A DNA stretch of 64,000 nucleotides, taken from the NCBI GenBank assembly GCA_028023455.1, contig JAQFVV010006502.1:866001-930000 (forward strand). The letters are read 5' to 3'. Within the stretch, counting starts at the first letter, position 1. Each line of letters starts with the position of its first letter. The translations under genes were made by a program, and so were the position numbers. Positions 28,076 to 39,169 of the stretch are shown here, piece by piece. The notes under the pieces are model-generated. The model worked only from the letters and a program-made list of their open reading frames with translations, made no database searches and was not told the origin of the DNA. Origin of the DNA: Epiperipatus broadwayi. Its lineage: Eukaryota > Onychophora > Udeonychophora > Euonychophora > Peripatidae.

Positions 28076-28079
28076 ATTG

Positions 28080-29720
28080 TATGTTTTTTTTTTCAGCTTG
28101 TGCATTTAACTCTAGATGAATACCCCATTCATAGATAATGTAAAACTGTTCTGAAGTGAAAGTGGAGCGGTTATCATCAGAATTTTCAAGGTTCCTTGTA
28201 ATGTGAAAATCTCTTTAAGTATTGATATTGTTTTGCCAAACCCAATATATTTAGCAAGCCTGTATTCTACCCAGTCAGAATATGAGTCAATTACAATCAG
28301 AAAATAAATGTTTCCTAAAGTGTTTAGAATGATCCATGAAGACTCATTACCAAGGTTTAAATACAGTTAATAGTAGAATATGAATCCAACATTTCTGAGT
28401 TGCATGTTATTAATATTTTATGCAAACTTACTACACTATCAATACCCTTATCAATTGCTGACAACTAATACATAAAAATGTCTAAAGTTTTGTCTTGCAT
28501 GATTTCTGGGTGACTCTTATAATTCTAAAATTTTGAGTGCATTTTGAATAGAATGAGTAAATTTTTTTTCACTAACATACATATTTTTTATTTACCTATA
28601 TTTGAACTTTTTATTTCCAAAATGTTTCAGGGGAATTGCTTTGATGTTCATTTATTCATCCCATACATACCCAATTTAATAATAGCTTTTATCCACCATC
28701 TGCTTTAATCCACTTTGCCACTATATTATTCAGAATATTTAAGCATGTTGACATAATTAATAATTCTACTCCATTGTGATACTTTCTTTTACATCTTTTA
28801 TTTGGTAGAGTGTATCATCATGTTATAAATATGCCCATAATGTACTCCAGATAGACTTTTTAGGTAATTGTTTTAAATATAAAAAAATTTTCATTAATGG
28901 TTTAAAGTTGATTATGATTGAAATTTGAGTCTTATAAAAACTGGTGAAATTTATTGATTTTAAAGATGATCTCTAGTGCTTCTTCATTAAGTTTTATGTA
29001 TTGTTTCTTTCCCATGACAAGGTTGTAGATGAATAGGTCTTAACATATTTTTTTCAACATCATATCTGAAATTTCCCAGTAAATGATATAATGGATTGGC
29101 CATATGTGTTTTTTCAAGGAAACATTCAAAATAGCCAATTAGATTGGAAGAAAATTGCTTCTTTTTAATATTCTAAGGGCTTATTGCATTTTTAATACTT
29201 TATATTTTTTCAGTCATTGATTTTTCCTCCTTAGTACACAATGTATTCCAGGAATTTTATTTCTGCAGTATTTCAAATGCTCATTTCCACATTTAACATA
29301 AAACTTAATTTTTCAAGCTTCTCACAGAATTTATGAACTTTAGCTTGTAAATCCCCAAATTGGAATTACCAAAATATTATCAAAATACAACATATTTTCA
29401 TTCATATCATGAAATAGTTTATCTATTTTTGATTGTAGAATGTTTGGTGCAGTGGCAATGCTAAACAGAAAATGGTTACACTTTAATAAATCAAATGTCA
29501 TAATCTGCTAATGATTCTATAATAGATATTTAATGAAAAGTTATCTATGACTAATTTTGCACAGTGAACAGACTTTTCAAATGTGGCCAATTCTTTGTGC
29601 ACTTTTGGCAGGATAATTATCTTTATATAGCTCTTGGTTAACATTTATATGATAGATACCTAGATGCTTGTACAATTATGTGGTTTATTAATAATAACAA
29701 TGATATATCTCATTACAAGT
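28080..29720 (-). pseudogene. Decayed Ty3/Gypsy pol: reverse transcriptase to integrase
   Basis: On the minus strand pol landmarks appear in order with decreasing coordinate. Around 29,380-29,500 lies a reverse transcriptase segment ('SIATAPNILQSKIDKLF', then 'MLYFDNILV', the YxDD motif changed to YFDN). It is preceded at about 29,590-29,650 by a 'DNYPA'-like block. A connection region follows. Then at 28,210-28,310 there is an integrase core piece ('YFLIVIDSYSDWVEYRLAKY'), followed by 'SEQFYIIYEWGIHLELNAQA' at about 28,085-28,150. Stops and frameshifts are frequent. No flanking LTRs were identified, and Gag or protease upstream to about 30,700 could not be confirmed. Confidence 0.8.
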
Positions 29721-31525
29721 TTATTGTGATAAGTAATAATACTTTATTAGTTAAATCATCCAATCTAAACAGATTTACATAACATGTGCTTTACATTTTC
29801 TTTCAGCTGCATTTCAACTGGGTTCATTTTGATTTTTCCTTAATCCACTCTTGAATGGTGACAAAAATGTATTACATATTTCCTTCTTTATCTTAGCTTT
29901 TTTTGCAATCATTATTTTTATGACAATGATGAAAACCATTCTCTACCAGTAATATGGTTCATTTTGCTTTGGACAATATAATGACTGGTTTATTTGCACT
30001 GGTACAATTACCATTCTATCAATATAAACTTTTTGTTTATGTTCTTTGCTATTAGTTTTGAATTTATTAATTTAATTCTTTATTCTGAATTTTTATTAGT
30101 GGTTTTTAATTATTAGATGCAATGATAAATATTTCCAAGAAGCTATCATCAATTTCCATGGATATTGTTTGACTAAATATTTTGCTTGAAAACATTATTT
30201 GGTTGCAATATAAAATATTAACATTTTTAATATCTAACTATGGATTATTTTTAAACTAATTTCACATGTTGAAATTTTTTTTCTTTCTGTATGACTATTT
30301 GTGCTAAGTCTCACCAGAAAATAATTTTTTCCCCACAATTTCTAAAAAATTTTTTTCTATTTACAAATTGTACTTTATGTTCCAATTTCCATAACAGTCT
30401 TAACATTTAATTGATATCTGCTTTAATGCTTAAATGAGTTTCTGCTTTAAAGGATATTCTGAAAATGCAGGATTTCTACATATTCAATAAGTTTTGAATT
30501 AAAGCAATTAATTAGTAATTTCTTTAAATTTAAATATGTCAATTTTTTTAGATTTTCTAAGTCCATGCAGACAGTTTGCAATTGTTATATCTCTTATTCC
30601 ACAAAGCACAACAAATGTAATTATTTTTCCTGATGTTTTTAGATGTTATTTGTTAAATAGTATATTTCCTTGTGATTGATATAAAGATACAGTTCTAATG
30701 TTTTATGCATGTAAACGTCTCTATATTTATTTAGAACATTGTGACCAGTTTATACATTTGAAATTTGTTGTGGTATCCTCTATGAAAGTCAGGGCATGCT
30801 AAAATGTTTTGACTGTACCAATTAATATGTATTGGTCTTTTGTAAATATGAAATAATAAATATTGTTGCAAGACAATGCATACAATTAACAAATAAATTA
30901 TCCCACTGAAAATTAGCAACCAGTGACTTTATTTACAATATGAATGAATTATGATGTCATCAGTAATTCAATCTTAACTATAAACTATGAAGCAAACTAT
31001 AGATAGCAGAAAATAAGTGTACCTAAAGTCCCTCACTCCCTCTGAACATAAAATTGTTGGTTTTAGATTCTTTATGCATAGAAATTACAAGCTATGCAAA
31101 TATGAGTATGATAAAACTTGAAATATTAATATTTTCAATTTAGTATATTGGAGAATTTATGGAAGTTTGCATAGCATTGGAGTTTTGATAAATATATTTA
31201 TAATTTTAAAAGAGGGATGTGTCATAATAGTGTCTGGTGAAGCCATATTCATGAGAAAACCTTCTTAAAGAAGTTTCCTCCAAGGATTTGACAATTAGCT
31301 TTAAAACATTTTAAAACTTAAGTAAATTTTTTAATAATGCAAAAAAAAAAAAAAACAATAAAACAAAATGAGCACAACAGAATATTCTCTAAAATTAAAT
31401 TCTGTGGAATCCATTTACTGCATGACTACATTACATATAGAAACACGGGTATATATAAGCCTGTGTGTTTCAGTTATTACATAGTAGAGATGTCTGATCA
31501 TCCCTTGCATATGTATTAAATGGAT
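29721..31525. other. AT-rich DNA, possibly upstream part of the Gypsy relic
   Basis: No domain is convincing. If the Gypsy relic is full length on the minus strand, its protease and Gag region should fall here, but too much has decayed to say so. Confidence 0.4.
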
Positions 31526-31529
31526 TATG

Positions 31530-31703
31530 TCCTGTACATAAGGGGTCAGATTGACCTTAGGTCAACATGAGTGTGACAAGAATCTCGGCCTCAGGGTGGC
31601 CTTTGAGCATTCCATCATCAGATTTTCAATTTGATGGACGGTTGAAGAGTTGGAGGGTGGAGTAGATTGAAGCCTGTCTATTAAAGTATGAGGTTTGGCT
31701 ATC

Positions 31704-31750
<47 letters not shown>

Positions 31751-31960
31751 GATATATATATATCTGAGCACTTATAGTATATATGTGCGGATATAGTAAT
31801 CTGGACCAAATGATGATTGCTGGTTTAGCATGAAAAACATATATTGGTGATTATTTATCTTTTCAACATATATGTGTTCAAGTGTATCAGTGTTATGAGA
31901 TAGTGTGGAGAGGTGTGGGTCATGTGAAAGTCTGTGCTCATATACCCTATATATTGCATG
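31530..31960 (+). repeat. Interspersed repeat family R, copy 1
   Basis: The family is recognised by shared blocks: 'CATCATCAGATTTTCA', 'GAAGAGTTGGAGGGTGGAGT', 'TTGGCTATCTTAAT', a 'GCACTTATAGTATATA' stretch, 'CTGGTTTAGCATGAAAA' and 'GATTATTTATCTTTTCA'. An internal (TA)n run lies at 31,710-31,766. Non-coding. Copies 2-5 follow at 34.3-35.75 kb. Confidence 0.75.
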
Positions 31961-32378
31961 ACAAAAGCAAATTTAGATATTATAGTGAATCATTTAGGTA
32001 TCAGAATGAGCCAAACAAACATTTTTATACAATAAAAATATACAAGTACAATATGTAAAAAAAGAGAAGATATTAAAATAAAAAGGCATAGTTTATTAAA
32101 AAATTTACAATATAAAATGAACTAACAATCTAGCATCACTGAAATTAACAAATTTAAATTCTTTGTTAATCATACAGCTAAAGTCTGATTATTATGCCTC
32201 TATGAAAATATATACTTTTGACAATGATGTGAAAATATAGAAAGATATTCTCAAGAAAATATTAATGATTTAAAAAAGATTCAATAAATCTTTTAATAAA
32301 ATACAGCTAAGTATTTCTCTCATTATCAATTATTTATACTAATCACTAACTTATTAGATTTATAATATATATATATAT

Positions 32379-33550
32379 TGTAACGGGCACACACACCATT
32401 ACATTATTTATTTTAAAAATTAGACATTAAAAAAAGTTCGCAAATAAAAACATCTTTTTTTTAAGTTTTAAAAATTAAAAATTAATTCATCTTAAACTCT
32501 TATATATAAAATCGCACAGATGAAAAATTATTAAAAGAAAACTTTATAAAAAAAAGTTTTAAAACTAAATTTTCAACAAAAACTTAAAAAGTTTTAAAGA
32601 TAAAAATATATCTTTAAAAATGTACAAATTTAATTAATTCTATTGTATAAAATGGAAATGATTATTTTAATTAGTCCAAGTAAACTAGCCTTTGGGCATT
32701 TCAAATTGTATAATTAAAGGTCAGATAGGAGAGAAAAAACAATGGGAACAGAATGGCCAATAAAAGAAATCCCTTGGGAAATGGACCTCAATGAAAAGAC
32801 CATCATCGTCATGGTGTAATGTCCACTGGATCCGAAATTTTACAATAAAAGAAAGAGATGTGAAAGCAGAGGTGATAATTGTGTTAGTATGGAGAGAGTT
32901 GAAGGAGAAGGGCTTGAAAAGATGCACTCTTAAATTCCTTCAGTTTTTCTAAAAAAAAGAAATGACCAATCATTTTCTACATTGCGGACCACAGGACATC
33001 AGGGAAATTAACATTGGATCCCTATTTGCAAGTAACTGTAAAGAATGAACTTTTCTAAAACAGTAAGAACTTTAATTCCAAAACCTTTTCAGTATTTAAT
33101 ACAAATAGAATCCTATCTGACCAATGTAAATTATTATTAATAACTAATTTTATTTGATGTATTTTTAAGTCATTTCCATTAAGTTATTTGTTTCATTCTT
33201 TTAAGTTTTTATTATAATTTTTTTTTGTTAAACAAATTTTAATAAATGTTAAATTTAAGTCAGGCATGAATGGCTGCATAGATTCGTAAAGTTATGTTAG
33301 TTTAAGGGAGGGTTAATTTTAGGTTATTTGTTTTGTAGTTAAATTGGGCTAATCAATTGGATATATTGGTGTAATTAGTAAATGTAATATGAATGACTGA
33401 TACATGCAGAATCACATGATATGCTGCACTTGGGCAAAATAAGGCTCATTTCATACTGACCATCGGAAGCAGACATATTCCCTGCTCCTTGGATCACCCC
33501 TTTAGTCTATGGAATAGGATAGTAAGATGGTAAAAAGGACTGCAATCCCT
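32379..33550 (+). mobile_element. Candidate solo LTR, right end uncertain
   Basis: TGTAACGGGCACACACACC starts exactly where a (TA)n tract ends, as the LTR of element 1 (TGTGACGACC) does at 36,202. The following sequence has a similar layout (CACACA, then TTTATT-rich). No matching right end or second copy was found, so the end coordinate is a guess based on loss of the composition pattern. A mixed-composition stretch at 32,700-33,060 within it encodes nothing recognisable. Confidence 0.35.
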
Positions 33551-34083
33551 TCCTATAGAGTTTTTTATTATTATTGTTCTTTTTTCCAGACAGATATAGG
33601 ATTCCTGTACTGGGTGAGAGCCAATTTATTCTCTATAACCATGCTGTTCAGATGTGCATTCCTGACAGTATGGTATTGTGCTGTCATATTCATGCTGCAT
33701 TGAATACATGGATATTTCAGATAGATTGGCATAGGTTTGACTGCGAACCTTTGGCCTAAGGTTAAATCAGGGATAGAATAATTTCTTTTCAAATGCAATC
33801 TATGTAGTCTATTCACACTCGACAGTCTAATAAAATATTAAATTCATCTGTGTGAATTTCAAAAAATAAAAAAAAAAGTTAAAAATGTAAATTAAATGCT
33901 AAAGTAAAAGTTAGACTAAAATAATAATTCTAAATTACATATATGTTTAATAAATGTTTGTGTGTGTTATTACTGGCAGTGGCTTCTCTTATTTTTTTTT
34001 AATATTGAAAATATATTTTAATAAGAATTTATATTTCATAAATCTCTGCATCTCCATGAGTAGTGGCATGGGCTGACAGTTAG

Positions 34084-34087
<4 letters not shown>

Positions 34088-34123
<36 letters not shown>

Positions 34124-34232
34124 TAGATCTTAAGAGTGTGTATCTGCCTACTATATAAATTTTCCAGGTTCAAATAGCCTGGTGGTGCCCTGTAGCACAG
34201 AAACAGTAAGACTTTAATGATCCCTCCAACTG

Positions 34233-34267
<35 letters not shown>
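34088..34267. repeat. Short interspersed repeat bounded by two (TA)n tracts
   Basis: TA runs at 34,088-34,120 and 34,240-34,267 flank a block containing CCAGGTTCAAATAGCCTGG, whose box B-like core (GGTTCAAAT) and flanking complementarity suggest a SINE fragment. A related stretch may lie at about 14,140. ACAGTTAGAATTATA on the left and TATTATAACAGTTGG (reverse complement) on the right are imperfect inverted ends. Confidence 0.4.
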
Positions 34268-34271
<4 letters not shown>

Positions 34272-34289
34272 CTTAATGTAATTATAAGA

Positions 34290-34710
34290 GACTTGAACTC
34301 GAACTTTCAAGCTTCCTGCATCTATCCAATCTATCTTATACTATTGATACACCTAACTATATAATATGAAAAAAATAAATGATCTCCAATAAACATTTTT
34401 CATGCAAAACTTGCACTCATCAATTGGTCCAGTTCACCATCCCCCACACATATGTACAATCAGTGCTCATTTTATATTAAGATAGCAAGTCTTTAAACTT
34501 TAATGGATAAGCTCCAATCTATGCCATTCTCCAACTCTTCAGCCATCTATTTCATTGAAAATTTGAGAATGAAATACTCAAAGCCCTTGTTGATGCCAAT
34601 ATTATTGACATACCCATGTTGAGTTTAAGTCAGTCTAACCATTCACACATAGGACCTTAATATGTCAATTTAATTATACAGAAGAGGGATGGACACAATA
34701 CAGGCTAAAT
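34290..34710 (-). repeat. Interspersed repeat family R, copy 2
   Basis: Minus-orientation copy. Blocks matching the reverse complement of copies 4 and 5 include the TCAAGCTTCC/TCTATCCAATCTATCTTATA start, AATAAATGATCTCCAAT, 'TATTAAGATAGCAAGTCTTTA' and 'CTCCAACTCTTCAGCCATCT'. Confidence 0.75.
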
Positions 34711-34744
34711 TTATGATATTTAAATATAGATATATTGTCTATAC

Positions 34745-34968
34745 TAGACTTAATGCGTAATTATAGGAGACTTGTAATTTCAGCTCCCTACAACTATCAA
34801 ATCTACCTTATAGAACTGATACACATGACTACATACATATGAAAAAATAAATGATCTCCAATATGAATATTTTTGTGCTAAACTTCGACTCATCAATTGG
34901 TTCAGATAACCATCTCCTACTTTTATAATCAGTGTACATTTATATTAAAATAGCAAATTTGATCCTTT
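34745..34968 (-). repeat. Interspersed repeat family R, copy 3, left arm of inverted pair
   Basis: Minus-orientation partial copy (ACTTGTAATTTCAGCTCCCT to AAAATAGCAAATTTG). It meets copy 4 tail to tail at about 34,970, where TTTAAAGTTTAAAG marks the centre. Confidence 0.75.
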
Positions 34969-35072
34969 AAAGTTTAAAGATTTGCTATCTTAATATAAAA
35001 TGTGCACTTATTGTATATAAGTGCAAGAGATGGTGGTTTGGGCCAATTGATGAGTGCTGGCTTAGCATAAAA

Positions 35073-35110
<38 letters not shown>

Positions 35111-35115
35111 TTTTA

Positions 35116-35181
<66 letters not shown>

Positions 35182-35320
35182 TAGATATTGAAGATACTTT
35201 TTCATATGTATGTAGTCATGTGTATAAGTTATATAAGATAGATTGGATAGATGTAGGGAGCTTGAAAGTTCAATTCTCTTATAATTACTTTAAGTTTAAT
35301 ATAGACAATAGACATACATT
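34969..35320 (+). repeat. Interspersed repeat family R, copy 4, right arm of inverted pair
   Basis: Plus-orientation copy inverted relative to copy 3. Its middle contains two (TA)n runs (about 35,079-35,106 and 35,119-35,150) followed by (GA)n and GATA units to about 35,187. It ends with TAGATGTAGGGAGCTTGAAA and a TTAAGTTTAATATAGACA block. Confidence 0.75.
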
Positions 35321-35339
35321 TAAATATTACATATTTTCT

Positions 35340-35738
35340 CTGTATTCTGTCCATCTCTCTTCTGTATAATTAAATGTACATATTAAGGCCCTATGGGTGA
35401 GGAGTAAGATTGATTTAAAATCAATAATATTGGCATCAACAAAAGCTTTGACTATTTCATCCTCAGATTTTCAGTAAAATAGATGGTTAAAGAGTTGGAA
35501 AGTGGAGTTGATTGAAGCTTATTCATTAAAGTTTAAAGACTTGCTAACTTAATTAAAAATGATCACTGATTTTATATATATGTGGGAGATCGTGATATTG
35601 ACCGAGTAATGAATGATGGTTTAGCACAAAATACGTAATTAGAGATTATTTATCTTTTTCATGTGTGTGGTTATGTGTCTCAGTTGTATAAGTCTGATTG
35701 GATAGATGTAGGGAACTTGAAAGTTTGAGTTGAAGTTT

Positions 35739-35741
<3 letters not shown>
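35340..35741 (+). repeat. Interspersed repeat family R, copy 5
   Basis: Plus-orientation copy with the fullest left part (CTGTCCATCTCTCTTCTGTA, a GGCCCTATGGGTGAGGAG block, then TCATCCTCAGATTTTCAG). It ends in TAGATGTAGGGAACTTGAAA directly before the long (TA)n tract. Confidence 0.78.

Positions 35742-35829
<88 letters not shown>
35742..35829. repeat. Long (TA)n microsatellite
   Basis: Uninterrupted TA run of about 88 bases. Confidence 0.97.
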
Positions 35830-35833
<4 letters not shown>

Positions 35834-35880
35834 CATTTCTCTCAAAGAAGACAAAATGTCTTCTTTGAGAGAAATGAAAT
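35830..35880. repeat. Perfect 24-bp inverted repeat with 3-base spacer
   Basis: Positions 35,830-35,853 and 35,857-35,880 are exact reverse complements separated by AAA. The core is CAAAGAAGACA/TGTCTTCTTTG. It directly abuts the (TA)n tract, which is itself self-complementary, so this is a strong hairpin or cruciform site. No protein function is implied. Confidence 0.9.
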
Positions 35881-36179
35881 CAAAAGAAGAATTAAAAAAT
35901 CTTTATTATTGAAAATTTATTATTCTGAAGCAATTAATTTATTTAAGAGTTCTTTTAATATTAAGGGTGGATGGGAAGTGAATGGATTTGTGGGCAATGT
36001 TTAATATTATATATATTGTGTAGTTTTTGTAGTTCTTTACACTTGAGAAGTCTGCTTGTAGCAGTGAAACCTTTGGGAGTGTTTTGATATTATTTTTTCC
36101 TGGTCTGGTTGAATTTTGGATTTGGGGTAATTTTAATTATATATTGACTAGTTTAGCTTTATGCTTGTAATGTTTATAT
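35881..36179 (+). repeat. Probable Penelope-like element 3' tail
   Basis: After the palindrome the text CACTTGAGAAGTCTGC, a short loop, then GCAGTGAAACC (about 36,041-36,073) has hammerhead order: a CUGANGA-like segment, stem II TCTGC/GCAG, then GAAAC. The stretch before it (35,857-35,912) encodes a short charged end ('[16 protein letters not shown]') of the kind seen near the C-terminus of such elements. Both points are weak; together they suggest a terminal fragment. A short (TA)n follows to 36,201. Confidence 0.35.
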
Positions 36180-37432
36180 GTATATATATATATATATATA
36201 TTGTGACGACCACGTAAAGTGGTCGACACACATATATATTTATTAATAACATTAGATAAATTCGCTAACAAGAAGTAATAAAGGTGAAATAAATTAGCTA
36301 TTAAATTTTTGAAAAAAAGGAAGGAAAAGAGAAATTGAAATTCTAATGTCAAAATTTACTGTGGATTTGTAATAGTAAGAGAAGGGGAGGGGGGTGCATA
36401 AAGAAATGCATCTCTTTCTCTCTTGGAAGTCAAATGCTAGAAAGTTATTTTGTTTATTGTGGGAGAGGGGAAGGGAATGCATAAAGAAATGCATTTCTTT
36501 TCTCTCATTAAAAACTAGATAATAACAAATTAAAATAAAATGTAAAACACAAATGTGAAAAAAAAAAAAAGAATTGTAAGCTTTAAAGAAAATTTAATAT
36601 GTGATATATAAAAAAAAAAACAATATGGCCATAGGTGTGAAAGTCTGTTGGACAAATTAAATTCCACGGACAAAGAAAATATTAACAATGGAAGATCTTT
36701 GCCTGACCTGTTAAATTAATTGGGACTTGCATTCCAGCCACTAATTAAATAAAGAAACATAATGATAAGAATTGGTTGGAAATCTAAGTCTTAATTAAAA
36801 ATTTTAAAAACAATGAACAAAAGAAAGAGATTAAAAAAATTACAATTTTTATCTAGTTTTGCTAGTAGAGACTTTGAAGAAGCAACAGCTCAAAGAAAAT
36901 GAAAGACGTGCATGGCTAGTGGTGTTAAAGGGATGTGGGTTCGGAATCAAGCCATCTCATCACTGACTCACAATGTAAGATCTTTTCCTGACATGCTAGA
37001 GGGACTACTGCTTCTGTAGCTGTCAACTGAAACTCAACCTAAAGAATCAACAAGCAAAACTGGAACGAGAAATAACCCCACAAACTGAGGAAGTTAATCA
37101 AGAGCTCTCGGAAGAAATACCTATGGGATAATTACAACAAAGCCTAGGTAAAAGCATGCATGCATTTTAATCTGTTTACTACTCATAACTAAGTACACAA
37201 TTAATAATTTGATAAAATAGAACTCTATCAACAGGACTTTAACAACTTTAATATTTGATCTGTTTTCATATGTGTTATTATAGCCTTGTATTTTATAAGT
37301 GTGTTTTTTTTATTATTATTATTATAATGTATTTTTTATATAAAGTGTGAGTATTATTATTAAACATATTTATCATTAAATTTCGTATCCTTGCTTTATT
37401 CTCCTATCACCAAGGTACGACAGGGGGGAAAC

Positions 37433-37734
37433 TGTAATTAGTGATTAAAGGGGCATGCTGATTTGTTTAAGGTATTCATGTGCTGCTTCTTCGTGCAAAT
37501 TCCCAATTCTAAAAAATAAATAGCAAGCGCTGGACATTCGTTAAATTTCTTTGAAATAGTTTGCTCTGTTCAGCAGCTGAGAGTTCTTGGCCGGAAAAAA
37601 TAATGCCAAGATAATCTGTATGTATTGCTTTGGGGTTCAGTCAAGGGTATAGATATGAAGTTAAATTTGTATCTGTATTAGCTCTCTGCTTGTATTGTAA
37701 TGGTGGTGGTTAAATAAATAAACAATCCATTACA
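37433..37734 (+). repeat. Small LTR nested in the 5' compound LTR
   Basis: The segment begins TGTAAT and ends ATTACA (perfect inverted ends, TG...CA). It is preceded by the polypurine run CAGGGGGGAAA and followed within two bases by TGGAGGCTAAGCCGGGAT, a primer-binding-site-like sequence. AATAAA-type signals occur near its end. All three standard LTR landmarks are therefore present around a 302-bp unit inside the larger repeat. Confidence 0.75.
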
Positions 37735-37736
37735 GT

Positions 37737-37754
37737 TGGAGGCTAAGCCGGGAT
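37737..37754 (+). promoter_or_regulatory. Inner primer-binding-site-like sequence
   Basis: TGGAGGCTAAGCCGGGAT follows the small LTR. It is similar in spacing and 3' half (CCGGGATATTT) to the outer site at 37,911, suggesting that the two LTR systems are related. The same sequence recurs after the right-hand small LTR. Confidence 0.6.
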
Positions 37755-37910
37755 ATTTCGGTTAGCAAAACTGATAGTAAACAAATAACAAATAAGAATA
37801 AGCAAGTTATGAAAAAATAAAGTATAATAAATAAGTATGAAATATAATTGAAAGTATTAAAGATAAAAATCAAATCAAGCAACCATCCAAATAACCATTT
37901 CTGTTATAAT

Positions 37911-37928
37911 TGGGGGCCTGTCCGGGAT
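37911..37928 (+). promoter_or_regulatory. Primer-binding site of element 1, tRNA-Pro-like
   Basis: TGGGGGCCTGTCCGGGAT begins two bases after the end of the compound LTR. It closely resembles the well-known tRNA-Pro primer site of gammaretroviruses, differing in the middle (CCT for CTC). It would prime minus-strand DNA synthesis. The tRNA assignment is inference. Confidence 0.7.
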
Positions 37929-38310
37929 ATTTTCACGTTTACAAGTTCAGCCCATTTGAATTCGAGTATAACAAAATTAATAGTTTATGCAATAATTAAT
38001 AAACAAATCAAAAATATAGCTTGGTGGTAGACAAAAGCAAGAAATAAAATAAATATTAGAGGGTAAAAGGAGAGAAAAAGAATGTGATATAATTTGGGAA
38101 GTTAGGTTGTAAATTGGAGACAGTTGCGGAGGGGTCTTGATGTTAGGCGTGGGTGAGTGATGATTAGTGAGTGAGACAGGGAGAGTTGAACAAACGTACC
38201 TAGTGTCAGTGAAATATAAAGTTAGTAAAGTAAGATAATCCTATACAGATAGGGTTAGAATAATAAAGTCGTAGAATAAAATATAAATGATGTGTGTGTG
38301 TTAATTAAAT

Positions 38311-39166
38311 TTGATGCACACAATATCAAAAACAAAAATGGATGCTCTAGTGGGTGAAATAGAAATTAGCAAAAGAATGGAGACGAAGACTGATAATAAA
38401 AATAAAATAAAAAGCTGCATTATAATGGATATGCTTATGAAAATAATGGAAGGCCAGCAACAGCTGATTATGGAAATGAGGGAAAGAAATGAAAGAAATA
38501 GGAAGATAGAAGAGTTGTACGAATGACTTTAGTAAGAATTTTAGCCAAAAAATTGAAGAAGTGAATGAAAAATGTGAACAAACCTCAGACCAAATGAAGG
38601 TTGCAAATGAAAGGCTGGATCACCAGGAGGAACTACTGGAGAAAATAGAGCAAGTTAAACTAGAGCAAGGGGAGAAAATTGAAGTAATAAAAAATGAAAA
38701 CAGAAAGGTTATAGAAAGCATACAGCTAGAGGTAACTCAGTTAGCGAACACAGTTGAGAGGATAGAAGTGAGAGTAGAAAGGGGTGAGAATAAAATAGAA
38801 AATATAACAGGGATAATAAGAGCTAACAGTAAAGAGCAAGAAAGCATGAGCAAGTGCTTGCAAATAAATATCAAAAGTAACAATGTGGAGCAAATGCTTA
38901 TAGGCCCAGAAGGAAAGACTGTCAGACAGGTTACTGAGTCGCTAAATGTGTTTGACAACACTAGGCCTAATTACAAGGTGGAGGATCAGGGATTTAAACC
39001 CCAGCCTAATGATCCGCACATAGGAAGGATGCAGTTCAATCCTCATCGCGATTATTGGGAAGGAAACCAGACATTTCCTGATAGAGCAGAAAGCACTAAA
39101 TTGTCCGAACAGATCGGAAGAGGTTCAAATATAAATGACCCATATGATCAAGCCGACTCTAGTTGA
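38311..39166 (+). pseudogene. Gag-like coiled-coil gene of element 1, frameshifted
   Basis: The first part (38,311-38,526, 71 codons, opening codon not ATG) is basic and helix-prone ('MEMRERNERNRKIEELYE'). It stops in a frame one base out of register with the second part. The second frame is open from upstream of 38,561 to 39,166, and its first 100 residues have the heptad pattern of a long coiled coil ('QVKLEQGEKIEVIKNENRKV'). The tail is Pro/Asn/Gln-rich ('NPHRDYWEGNQTFPD'), without zinc knuckle or a recognisable capsid core. One single-base indel near 38,515-38,523 explains the break. The Gag label rests on position between primer site and polypurine tract and on its similarity in layout to element 2's Gag, not on a domain match. 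Confidence 0.6.
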
Positions 39167-39169
39167 CAT

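Larger units (their letters stand above)
36202..37908 (+). repeat. Element 1 left (5') compound LTR
   Basis: It starts TGTGACGACCACGTAAAGTGGTCG, whose first bases form a small hairpin (GACCAC/GTGGTC). Two similar units around 36,379 and 36,466 each carry a near-palindromic AAAGAAATGCAT-TCTTT; the second, at 36,483-36,500, is a perfect 18-bp palindrome. A likely inner end of a first LTR (ACCAAGGTACGACA, to 37,421) is followed by a G-run and then a complete small LTR (37,433-37,734). The repeat ends TTCTGTTATA at 37,908. Confidence 0.85.

Noticed and set aside
35639-35912. Tyr-Ile repeat frames here and at 9.9, 31.6, 45.3-45.7 kb
   Set aside because: They are translations of (TA)n tracts on both strands, not genes.
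36202-37908. Endogenous retrovirus, because of the tRNA-Pro-like primer site
   Set aside because: No pol or env is present, and the Gag-like gene lacks a retroviral capsid or zinc knuckle. A primer site alone does not make it viral.
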